Source: Aphelidium insulamus (taxonomy: Eukaryota; Aphelidiomycota; Aphelidea; Aphelidiaceae). Taken from it: 64,000 bases of DNA. The notes below the pieces were generated by a model. The model was not told the origin of the DNA, ran no database searches, and saw only the letters and a list, made by a program, of their open reading frames with translations. The stretch spans positions 1-64,000 of the forward strand of contig JAZDSV010000056.1 in the NCBI GenBank assembly GCA_036784855.1, written 5' to 3'. The position numbers were made by a program, and so were the translations under genes. Positions 36,244 through 46,740 of this stretch are shown in pieces. The first letter of the stretch is position 1, and the number at the start of each line of letters is the position of its first letter.

Positions 36244-36548
36244 TCAGAGTATTATTATCGGTGAGTATAGTGGATGGATGTCTGGCGTCGATATGGCAGC
36301 GCGGTGCACACGCGATGTGGCAGCAAGTAGGAGCGCGCGGTATTAATCGGTCCTTGGCCGCCTGTGCAGACAATTGAGAGACAAGAACTAGTGTGTGACA
36401 GCCACGTGCGGCTCATATAACAATCACATGGCGGCCATCTCCCGCAGCCAATCAGCGCCGCGAATTATCAGCCAATCACAGCGTAGTTCTTAATTAAGGG
36501 AGATTACTTAAACTCCAATTGCATTCATTGCTATCAGAGTTAACCGAG
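36244..36548. promoter_or_regulatory. Divergent SKT5-like/KTI12 promoter with two CCAAT boxes
   Basis: Two direct CAGCCAATCA elements lie at 36445-36454 and 36469-36478, 24 bp apart, about 70-100 nt before the KTI12 start codon. CCAAT boxes bound by NF-Y/HAP complexes are usual in fungal promoters. No coding exon is visible. Confidence 0.5.
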
Positions 36549-37529
36549 ATGCCACTGGTCGTGATGTGCGGTCTGCCGTGCTCCGGCAAGAGCAGAGTTG
36601 CCGCGGCAATAAGACGCAGTTTTAAAGAATCACATGGCACCGGCGGTGGACGCGTCCATCTGCTGACTGATGAGGCGGCAGAGGTGGACAAGAGTACCGC
36701 GTATGCCAGTATGTATTCCTTCCGAGATGTCAATATGCGGGTGAAATACTTATATCGCGCGTGCAGCTCAATTTGAAGAGAAAAAAGTACGAGCGGCTAT
36801 TCTGTCTGCGGCAGAGCGCACTCTCGACAAGCAAGTTCTGGTAATTGTGGATAGTATGAATTACATCAAGAGCATGCGGTACCAATTGTACTGCATGGCG
36901 CGCGCTGCCTCCACGCCACACTGTGTCGTATTTTGCGCACTAGACCCTAGCAAAGCAAAGGAGTGGAACAGAATCCGCAGAGAAAGCGGCCACGCCGCCA
37001 CCAGCTACACCGACGTGGTATTTGATGAGTTGACGATGCGGTTCGAAGAGCCGATAGAGTTTAATCGATGGGATAATCCGCTTCTGACTGTACAAGCCGG
37101 CGATGATTTGACACTGACTGCTGACCGCGTTCTCCAAACTGTGCTTCAGCCTGCCAGTGTCCGAGCGCCATTGCTAGCAACTCAGCCGGTATGTAGAATG
37201 GTTTTCGTTGTCGGTAAATGTAGTTTTAATCGGTGCAGAAATTCTCATCCGACACATCTCAAGTGTTTGACTTGGACCACGTGACAAATGAGGTGATACA
37301 GGAAATTATCCGTGCCCAGCGAAGCGGTGCAGCTCAAGCTGGTAGTACAATTCGGCTTTCTCCGCCGTGTTCGGTGCCATTGCAGATTAAGCAAGGAGTG
37401 CTTAGCATGGCAGAACTGCGCCGATACCGACGACAATTTATGAACATGAACAAAATGCAACGCGGAGTGGCTTCAGACAGGCTGGCCAATTGTTTTGTCG
37501 AATACATCAACGCGGCACAAGTGCCATAA
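36549..37529 (+). CDS. KTI12: KTI12 P-loop protein (Elongator partner)
   Basis: KTI12 is a tRNA-stimulated P-loop ATPase related to PSTK that works with Elongator in wobble-uridine modification. The start at 36549 is followed by VVMCGLPCSGKSRVAAAI, with the Walker A motif GLPCSGKS. After an intron in the TQFEEKKVRAAIL region come LVIVDSMNYIKSMRYQLYCM (Walker B-like DSMNYIKG-type motif), SYTDVVFDELTMRFEEP and RWDNPLLTV (the FE.P...NRWD.PLF family motif). The C-terminal exon has QVFDLDHVTNEVIQEII and LRRYRRQFMNMNKM, the LR.LRR.F pattern. About 290 residues, family-typical. Convergent with H2A. Confidence 0.94.
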
Positions 37530-37597
37530 ATAGAACCGCTTTTTTAACGTGTCGATCTCTATATCACAATGCCAAGCACACCAGTAGCGCTTGAGGT

Positions 37598-37613
37598 GGT
37601 GTTTAAAAACACC
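37598..37613 (-). terminator. Histone-type 3' stem-loop of H2A
   Basis: Reading the H2A strand, 40 nt after the stop codon, the sequence is GGTGTT-TTTA-AACACC: a perfect 6-bp stem starting GG and ending CC, with a 4-nt loop. This is the geometry of replication-dependent histone mRNA 3' ends that SLBP binds in animals. No AATAAA is seen between the stop codon and 37540. Confidence 0.8.
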
Positions 37614-37653
37614 ATTGAATAGTTAATGTAGACTCCACAAGATTATCCAACAT

Positions 37654-38043
37654 TTAGTGTTCCTGGCTAGCACCCTTCTTGGACTTTTGCGGCAGCAGCA
37701 CCGAGTGAATGTTGGGCAGCACACCACCCTGGGCAATGGTGACACCTCCCAGCAGCTTGTTCAACTCCTCGTCGTTGCGGATGGCCAGCTGCAAGTGACG
37801 CGGAATGATACGGGTCTTCTTGTTGTCACGCGCGGCGTTACCGGCCAACTCGAGAATTTCAGCAGTCAGGTACTCGAGGACGGCGGCCAGGTACACGGGG
37901 GCGCCGGCACCAATGCGCTTGGCGTAGCTGCCCTTGCGCAGTTTGCGGTGAATGCGGCCCACGGGGAACTGCAGACCGGCCTTGGACGAGCGGGACTTGG
38001 TAGCCTTGGCGGCGGGTGCAGCGGCGTTCTTTCCTCCAGCCAT
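37654..38043 (-). CDS. H2A: Histone H2A with C-terminal SQE motif
   Basis: Single-exon core histone of 129 residues. The start at 38043 gives [20 protein letters not shown], then [60 protein letters not shown] and [19 protein letters not shown]. Acidic-patch residues (EYLTAE, NDEE) are present. It ends GASQEH: the SQE motif phosphorylated by ATM/ATR-type kinases in H2A.X and in fungal H2A, but with a terminal His in place of the usual hydrophobic residue. [11 protein letters not shown] has Lys where most H2As have Leu. Divergent from H2B through a palindromic promoter. Confidence 0.97.
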   Translation of the reverse strand: MAGGKNAAAPAAKATKSRSSKAGLQFPVGRIHRKLRKGSYAKRIGAGAPVYLAAVLEYLTAEILELAGNAARDNKKTRIIPRHLQLAIRNDEELNKLLGGVTIAQGGVLPNIHSVLLPQKSKKGASQEH

Positions 38044-38117
38044 TGTAAAAGTAGATGTAGATGTATAAGTGAGAGTCGATATAACACACAGACAGTCAGT
38101 GCACAGAAAACCAACAG

Positions 38118-38243
38118 CAATCAAGCGCCCAATTTATAGGCGCGACCGATGTCAAGGCCAATCCGGCGCAACCGAAGCGCCGCCGCCACAACAAACGGAT
38201 TGGCTTTGACACTGGTCGCGCCTATAAATTGGGCGCTTGATTG
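38118..38243. promoter_or_regulatory. Symmetric palindromic H2A/H2B bidirectional promoter
   Basis: Left arm 38118-38165 and right arm 38196-38243 are inverted copies of 48 bp with about three mismatches, around a 30-bp centre. Each arm carries CCAATCCG near the centre, then GGTCGCGCC, then a TATAAATT box, then GGGCGCTTGATTG. The TATA boxes lie about 90-95 nt from each start codon (38043 and 38313). The mirrored layout should give matched H2A and H2B transcription. Confidence 0.88.
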
Positions 38244-38312
38244 CCCGCTGTTACGCCACCCGCCTTCTACAGTTTATTACACAGACAGTCAGTCACCCAC
38301 TCAACTCTAACT

Positions 38313-38696
38313 ATGCCGCCCAAAGCCGAAGCCGCCAAGAAGCCCGCCTCCAAGCAGCCCGCGGGCAAGAAGCCCAAGGTCGTCGACGCCAGCAAGAAGA
38401 AAAAGTCTGCCCGCAAGGAGACCTACAACACGTACATCTACCGCGTGCTGCGCCAGGTGCACCCCGACGTCGGCATCAGCAACAAGGCCATGTCTATTCT
38501 CAACTCGTTTGTCAATGACATTTTCGGCCGCATTGCCGGTGAGGCGTCCAAGCTTGCTGCCTACAACAAGAAGTCGACCATTGCGTCCCGCGAGATCCAG
38601 ACCGCCGTCCGTCTGCTGCTCCCAGGTGAGCTGGCCAAGCACGCCGTGTCCGAGGGTACCAAGGCCGTGACCAAGTACACGTCGACTGCTCAGTAA
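38313..38696 (+). CDS. H2B: Histone H2B
   Basis: Single-exon core histone of 127 residues. The start at 38313 gives [20 protein letters not shown] with a Lys/Ala-rich tail, then [60 protein letters not shown] and [20 protein letters not shown], ending KYTSTAQ. The ubiquitin-acceptor Lys in AVTKYTS is conserved. It shares the palindromic promoter with H2A. Confidence 0.98.
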   Translation: MPPKAEAAKKPASKQPAGKKPKVVDASKKKKSARKETYNTYIYRVLRQVHPDVGISNKAMSILNSFVNDIFGRIAGEASKLAAYNKKSTIASREIQTAVRLLLPGELAKHAVSEGTKAVTKYTSTAQ

Positions 38697-38748
38697 ATTG
38701 GTCGTTAGATGCTTGCATATTCGAGTTGACTATATTTAAGATCTCAAT

Positions 38749-38764
38749 GGTGTTTCTAAACACC
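38749..38764 (+). terminator. Histone-type 3' stem-loop of H2B
   Basis: GGTGTT-TCTA-AACACC, 52 nt after the H2B stop codon: the same 6-bp stem as downstream of H2A with one loop change. The shared AATGGTGTTT lead-in and identical stem in two otherwise unrelated 3' regions indicate function. I see no purine-rich downstream element like the metazoan one. Confidence 0.8.
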
Positions 38765-38944
38765 GCCCCATCTTCTCTTGATTATGGCACACACCCTCAG
38801 TTTCTGCGCATACATATGTATTTACCTCACAGAAGCACATCTACACACTTCTTGTACATGTTCCAGCCTTGTAAATACAAGTTGCTGCAACAGGCCAAGA
38901 TATATGTCAGGTTAAGGTCTGCCGCAACAGAGCAATCACATACA

Positions 38945-40127
<1,183 letters not shown>

Positions 40128-40248
40128 AGTAGCTTGCTCTTTGATGGACAAGAAGCAGCTACGATAAAACACATCTGTACTAAAACAAATGGATGTCTAA
40201 AGCCACTATATTTACGCAGCATTATGAACCGTATGAAACCAATTTTTC

Positions 40249-42083
40249 CTAGTTGCGCATGGATTTGCGCTCCACGCGTGTAATCATCTCAACCCCCTCC
40301 TCATCGGATGTCGGCTCGCCAAACACCAGAACTAGCGTCAGATAGATCACCAAGCCGCACACCAGTCCAATCCACCAGCCATAGTCAAACAGCGATGACA
40401 GCACAATACCAGCCGTGCTCGACGAATCAACCACATTAGTAAGACTGAGGTATCCTGGTAGCAGTGCGCAGACGCCAAGAAACCAGGCTCCGAGTGCAGT
40501 CAAGTTGAAACCGTAGTAAAACCAGTACTGGCCGTACTTGTAGTTGGTTTCCACCACGTCGACAGAGCGCACATTGCAGATATAATAGTCGGCTATAAGG
40601 ATGCCGATTATAACGCTGAACTGCATATTGAACGCGGCCAGGAATGGTTCCACAGCCTGAAAGTGCAGCTCAATGTACCACGGACACACCAGCAAAGCCA
40701 AAAACGCATTGATAATGACACCGGCGCGCAGGCTGTGCGTTAAATTAGCATCAGCTTTACAAAACTGTACAGATAACGAACCTAATGCGACTGGGTAACC
40801 AGTTCGAAGTGCAATACGCAGCGGGAAACACATTCAAGTAGAGGTTGGAAACAATTGTCGCAAATCCAAACATCAGTCCAACAAAAGATACCAGCACCGG
40901 TTTCTCTGCAATGGACGTGAGCAATGCATCTCAATTACCACAGTAACACATACGCAGCGTGAGCGCTATCGTTTCCAGATCTTTGATGGAAGAGACGCCA
41001 AACTTTTGATAGAACTGAGACATCATAATCATTCCCAGTGTGCTGAAGAAAGTGGTCATGAGTGGAATGGAGACTGCGCCGCCAATCGCCTGCGACGACA
41101 CAGACTTTGCATAGCGAGTGTAGTCCGAAGCATTGATCGCGTAGAGAAACTACAAGATGCCAACGTTTTAGCACAACAGCCCCATACATCATGATAAATA
41201 CGCACCCAGAGGCCAGACATGCGGGCCACCACCGCGAAAAATATCTTGGCCACATTTGCCGCACTCATGTCTTCTAAATTCTTAGCACCGCCCATGGGAT
41301 CTTCCAGCAGCAGAGGTCCAGACCGGCCATCATCCGCAGCAGCAGCAATAATCAAACCAATAAAAAAGAGAGTAAGCAGAGCGATCTTGGCCAGCGCCAG
41401 GAAGATCGTGTGGCGCACACTGATCATGCCGCAGAGTAGCGTCGCCAGCCAGAACAGCATAAAGGCAACAAAGTGTGCCACGTCTGTCCCGGCACTTGCA
41501 GGAAACGTATTGCTGATACCATCGAAGCCAATGTTCCACGACTGCAGCACAATGAACAGGCACTGGCCGCCGAACCAGGTGAACAGCGCCGATCCGATGC
41601 AGCCAGCAATCCAGCGAACAGCCCCTACGATGTAGCTACCTCGCAAGCCAAAACTAGCGCGTGCCGTCACAATAAATGGAATACCACACTTGGCGCCAAC
41701 GCGTCCCAGTAGCGCGTGCGGCAAGACACCGATAATCTGCGCAAAGAATATGGCCAGCATTGTCTGCCACCAGTTGAGGCCGCGCTGCAACGCGAATCTG
41801 CATAGTACACCTCGTTATGCACTATAACAGCCAATGAACATAAAAATACGTACAGCGGAGACAGCAGGGTGGGCACGCAAATAATGACGCCGCCCCAGTA
41901 GGCGACATAGTGCCACGCGGTCCAGTCACGGTGCTTGAAGGGCGTGACGATAAAGTCGGCATTTGTGTAGGACATGGCATCATCCATGGACGTGTGGTCA
42001 AATTCCGTACCGTTCTTGTCCATGTTGTACGACGAATAGGATGGCATTTCGTCCGAGTCGCGCTTCCACCAGCGCCAGTGCAT
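40249..42083 (-). CDS. NCS1-family nucleobase/allantoin permease
   Basis: A 12-span membrane symporter of the Fur/Dal4/Mhp1 group. The start at 42083 gives MHWRWWKRDSDEMPSYSSYN. Then come TPFKHRDWTAWHYVAYWGGV, LNWWQTMLAIFFAQIIGVLP, GIPFIVTARASFGLRGSYIV, ALFTWFGGQCLFIVLQSWNI and a central FLYAINASDYTRYAKSV segment (after splicing near 41090-41160). The later part has FNMQFSVIIGILIADYYI and QYWFYYGFNLTALGAWFLG. The C-terminal tail is VERKSMRN. Several ~50-nt introns. The R-D-W...W and DY-T-R-Y signatures are family hallmarks. Uracil, allantoin, uridine and purine-cytosine substrates cannot be told apart by eye. Confidence 0.9.
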
Positions 42084-42756
42084 TTTCGTTCTTTGCGGCG
42101 CCTCTCGGTCAGGGGCTGGCAGGAGTCCACTTCAAGCGGCCAATCACCTTCCATTGTCGCATTGAAGTGTTTAATAATACAGTTTTACCAATATACTTAA
42201 TTTAATACCGGATATTAGTAATATCCGGTGAGTATGCTGCTACTTATCGCATTGTTTCACAGAGTTACTTCACCGAACTTTCACATTTGGTACCAATGTT
42301 TACTCTGCACAATCGATTGCTAATTCTGTTTCAATGTTATCGTAATATGACATATGACGACGACATTAATATTTGCTATAGTTGCTATGTGGACTTTACC
42401 TTAACGATCATAAAAACATCAGATTATCTTCACGCATTTTTAAGGAGTTTAGATTTATCAGGCAAAATGCGAAGTATTAATTTCAGCGGTGCGACCTGAA
42501 AGGTATCACACAGCAAGGCTGCATAACAGCTTTGTGGCAATGTTTTAGTTTAACTCAGGACTAATGTTAACATTAATGCAAGCCAGGTAATGCATGTACA
42601 CCGCAAAGGACACAAAAGTCTCCGCGACGCGTGAAATTGTTGCTTGGTGCTGATTGGCTGAAGCAAAACGCATTTTCACTTCACGTGACTGCCAATATTG
42701 CGCGTAGCCAACCCGGAGACGATATACCGCCCAAGTGCATTAACAGCTTGGCGTGC
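42084..42756. promoter_or_regulatory. 673-bp divergent spacer with a 23-nt perfect palindrome
   Basis: Between the NCS1 permease start and the start of the unknown PH-like gene. It contains a CCAAT box at about 42137-42141, a reverse CCAAT (ATTGG) near 42653, and a perfect palindrome at 42207-42229 (ACCGGATATTA-G-TAATATCCGGT). I see no coding exon. Confidence 0.5.
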
Positions 42757-44380
42757 ATGTCGGACGCTGAAGAATTGGATGTGACCAGTCCACGTGGCTT
42801 GGATGCCTTCCTGCAGAATCTGCCCAAGACCGCCATGGAGAACATGATTGCCGTCAGCAATATTCCGCGGCTGCATGCCGATACATTGCCGCGCCCGCAG
42901 GCCGTCGCGCAGGCTGAAACCACACTCCGGAAATGCAGCAGTCAGCCTGATATACGCGGCCGCCGGCAGCTGCTGTCGGATGGCGGTGGCAGTAGTCGGT
43001 CTGAGAGCCCGGCGCTTCTGGCCACAATGGATACCTGCAGCATCAGCAGCAGTGGCAAGGTCGGTACTGCTTCTACCACAGAAAAGTCTTTGGCGCGGTC
43101 TGCTTCCAGTGGCGACTTGCAGAGTAGAACTAGCGCGTCGTCGGCCCAACCGAAACGGCACTTCTTCATGCCGCTACTACACGTTTTACCCGAGCGCGAG
43201 GCTCTCTCTGCTGCCGTAATGTTTAATCGAGCGCGGCACGTGGTCACGGCAACGGATATCGGTGATACTGCAGACAGCATGGTGCCATCTGTGGCGGGCA
43301 GCAAAGCGGGCAGCACCCACTCAAATGATGTAGACGACGATGATTACGACGAGTTAGATGGGATCGCTGACGACGTCGATGATGAGCACATAGTCGCTCT
43401 AGATGAAGATGTCGTTCAGCGTTCACTCAATGGGGCAAGTCGCCGTTCCAGCAGCCTTAATCACTCTTCGCGGTTCAATTCGGCCTTTGACAGCCTTTTG
43501 GAATCGGCCAAGGCCGCTCAGGACGAAGAAACGCTTGATCAGTCCCAGCTACATGCGGAGATTGTTGTGGCCAGTCCCGCGTTGGCCGATCGCAACTCTG
43601 CGGTGGCCGTCTTGCTGCTTCCGTCGTTTAGCGTATGTGGTTAATGTACTTGTATCATCTTCTTACATCAATAGTTTGACTCTTCGCGTGTGTGGCTGCG
43701 AGAAATTTCGCGTCTAAACAAGCTCTGCGAGGTTATTGAATCATTTCCGTGCAGCCGGCGAGGTTTGCTCTACCGCATTGAACATGGTCGCAACGAGTTT
43801 ACTCGAAGGAACACGCTTAAATGGCAGCCGTATATGTGCGAATTGCGCGGCCCGTTTCTCTTCTTCTTTGCCGCCAGTACCCAGATCCGAGCGCCCAATG
43901 TACGTATGACTGCATACCGTGCATTTATTTGCGCTAATCAAATGTCAGAGTACGGACGATTCACCACTGCCGCTTGCGTACCTACGGCTCTCCCCCAACA
44001 CCGTAACAGACATATCGTATGACTACCTTAAACGACATAAAAAGCACGTGTTAAATATATGGCGCAATGGAATACCCGGACTGGTTCTGCCCGGCAACGA
44101 GGTGATGAATCCTCGGCCGGACATTATGGATTCCTTGCAGGCAACCAGCGAGACCAATATGGTCGCCTGGGCGCTGGCAGTGAGGGAAGCGGTGCGTCAC
44201 ACTGCAGACGGAGAGGCGACGCATCTTTCCGCAGAACGTATTCTAGTAAAGGGAGACGATAGCAACAGGTCTCGTTCCAAGAGTCATGCTGTTGCAGCTA
44301 AAGTTCGTGGACTGTCGCCCATAGTTGGGCGAATCCGGGCATTATCTTTGTCGCGCTCGGCAAAAATTCCGCTATCGTAA
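42757..44380 (+). CDS. Unknown Ser-rich protein with a PH-like C-terminal domain
   Basis: I do not recognise this family. The start at 42757 gives MSDAEELDVTSPRGLDAFLQ; upstream in-frame codons lack an ATG. Exon 1 (to 43632) encodes about 290 residues rich in Ser and Asp, with an acidic block NDVDDDDYDELDGIADD. Exons 2 and 3 (from about 43672 and 43956) form a more ordered part: VWLREISRLNKLCEVIESFP, RRGLLYRIEHGRNEFTRRN, LKWQPYMCELRGPFLFFFAA, then LAYLRLSPNTVTDISYDY and a final helix MVAWALAVREAVRH. The strand pattern followed by a Trp-containing helix resembles a pleckstrin-homology fold with an insert. This is inference only. The tail is basic. About 490 residues. Confidence 0.6.
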
Positions 44381-44474
44381 TAAAGTGGCTTTCGTGTATT
44401 TACTCTTAGTGCCTTTAACAATTAATCTATTCACAAACTTCATCGCGTGCTCGCCTGAATGAGATCTCGCAATA

Positions 44475-46543
44475 TCATTTCGGCGAGCTAAGTTGGGTGG
44501 GCCGCGGACCAGACTTCAATTGTGTAGCCGCGGTCAGCCTGTTCGACTTGATCTCGGCCTCAATCGCATTTCCGGCAACCAGATCATCTATGAATATGCC
44601 TTCCCGTCCTTGGCGCGCTGCGGTGGTGGTCGCGCCACGAAAAAGCTGCTGGCCATCATTGTTGAAGTATGTTGGCGACAGAGATTCATCAAATCGGATA
44701 CTCTTGATCATCCGCGAACCAGGAGAATGATACATTGGTGCCTTGAGTATATCCTCCTGAAAACAATGAGCACAAAACAAAATCAATGTTCATAAGCCAC
44801 TCACCATGACAAACTTCAATCCACGAGCGCCAGTGGATCGATCAATCACTCGGCGAGCGATCGCGCTCAGAGCACCGTCGGTAAATTCCAAATCCACATT
44901 CCACGCCTGAAAGAGCCGTGTGTACTGCTCCACGAGGGAGTTCTTGGTCTCGCGCAGTATGCGAATCAGTTCCTGCTCGCTGAGTTTGTTTACGGCCACA
45001 ACCAGTGGAATGCGTCCCACAAACTCTGGTATTAATCCATACTGAATCAAGTCACGTTCGTTGAAGTCTCCGGGACTCTCGCATGATTCCTGATCGCTAA
45101 CAGGCGTGGTGACTTTGGCGCCAAATCCCATGGACTACAGCGAGGTCAACACTGATGAATAGATGCACTAGTAGTTGTCCAACTCACCCGATCCGCTTTG
45201 GTCCGATGCTGAGCCACCCTGTCAATACCAACAAATGCACCAGAGAGAATGAACAGGATGTTGCTGGTGTCGACGGGTACGGGCTCCTGTTGCTGTTGTT
45301 GGGACTTTTTGCCGCCCTTGTCGTTCACATAGACGGTGGTTCCTTCCAGCATCTTTAGCAGTGACTGCTGAACGCCCTCGCCGGCCACATCGCGGGAATT
45401 TCCAGAATTGGCAGCCTCACTGCGCTTGCTAATCTTGTCGATCTCGTCAATGAACACAATTCCAATCTCGGCCTTCTTGACGTCAGAGTTGGCAGACTGC
45501 ACGGTGACGTAATGAGCCAAGTGTGCATTGTGTTTGACATCGCACTAAACCTACGGCAATGAGGCGTGATATGCACTGTTCCACATCGTCGCCGACATAT
45601 CCGGCTTGCGTGAACGTGGTGGCATCGTTGGTGGAGAAGGGCACGTGGAGTATCTCGGCAATGCGCTTAGCAATCAGCGTTTTGCCGGAACCAGAAGGGC
45701 CCAGCATCAGTATGTTGCTCTTGTCCAGCAGATGCGTTGGCGGTTTTGACGGGAATGACGCTGCAGATTGTATGTTATAAGTGGGAAGTATCGCAACCAA
45801 CTCATGTTTACTCTACATACCTTTCATGGCGGCCTGTTTAGCATTCAAGTTGTGCAGCACACGCGTGTAGTGGTTGTATATGGCGCACGACATGGCCTGC
45901 TTGGCGGCGTCTTGCCCGATTACATAGTCGTCCAGGTGCTCGCGGATCTGTGCACAGCAGCTGGTGAGCACTGACAGTCACGGAAGCACCAACTTGCCTG
46001 CCGGGGATTCGTCTCGGCCAACATCTGGTCCAGCACTGCGGTATAGTTCTCCGGCGTCTGTTTCTGTGCGCCTGCCTTCCACGTGGCCGGCACCTGGTGT
46101 TCAGCGTTGGCGGCACGTGCCGGAATCTTTCCTGGCCAGTGTCAGCCACAGAAGACACCGCAGACCTAATGTTGCACTCACTAACCTGCACCATTGCCAG
46201 CACCACCACCAATACTCTTATCAGCGGGAGTGCGCGGGCCCCCGCCAATCAGCGCGGCGGAAAAGGGCGACAGGAATGTTGGCGGGGGTGGTGCAGCGGG
46301 CGTCGGGTCAAAGTGGGCATACATGTCAAAGAAGCGGTCCATCTTATTGCGTTTGCGGCGGCCGCGGTAGCCGCCCCGCTTCGACGAACTGCCACCGGTG
46401 CCGAAGCCATCATTGCCGTCGCTGCCGCCCGTGCTGTGATGACGGCGCTGAAACAGTGCCGTCAACACATTGATGTGCTGTTGTGGCGCAGATTGCGGCG
46501 AGTTGCGCGCAACCAAACGAGCGCAAATGACTGTGGGCAGCAT
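44475..46543 (-). CDS. CLPX: Mitochondrial ClpX AAA+ unfoldase
   Basis: An ATP-driven unfoldase of the mitochondrial matrix that works with ClpP or, as Mcx1, in heme-synthesis enzyme activation. The start at 46543 gives [20 protein letters not shown], Arg-rich and lacking acids like a mitochondrial presequence. Then [20 protein letters not shown]-type and [19 protein letters not shown]-type segments lead to the AAA domain: [20 protein letters not shown] (Walker A), [36 protein letters not shown] (Walker B), [34 protein letters not shown] and [19 protein letters not shown], with sensor-2 region [12 protein letters not shown]. No N-terminal zinc finger (CxxC) is seen, as in Mcx1. Five or more introns. 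Confidence 0.93.
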
Positions 46544-46740
46544 GGAATGTGCAGCTATGTATGTACTCCAGTGCACTTTATGTAAGTATGTAGATCGATG
46601 ACAGCACCGCGCCTCGTTGACTGCCGCCTGCCGTGACAAACAGAGGCATGTCAGCTGACACGGTGACACGTGGCCGTTGCCATGGAGACATGCTATAGAT
46701 ATACAAGATACCTGACGCTTCTTTACATTTACAACATTAT

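Noticed and set aside
38085-38296. Direct repeat ACACAGACAGTCAGT near both histone starts
   Set aside because: It lies antisense in the H2A leader and sense in the H2B leader, so it is not mirrored like the promoter arms; no function can be argued.
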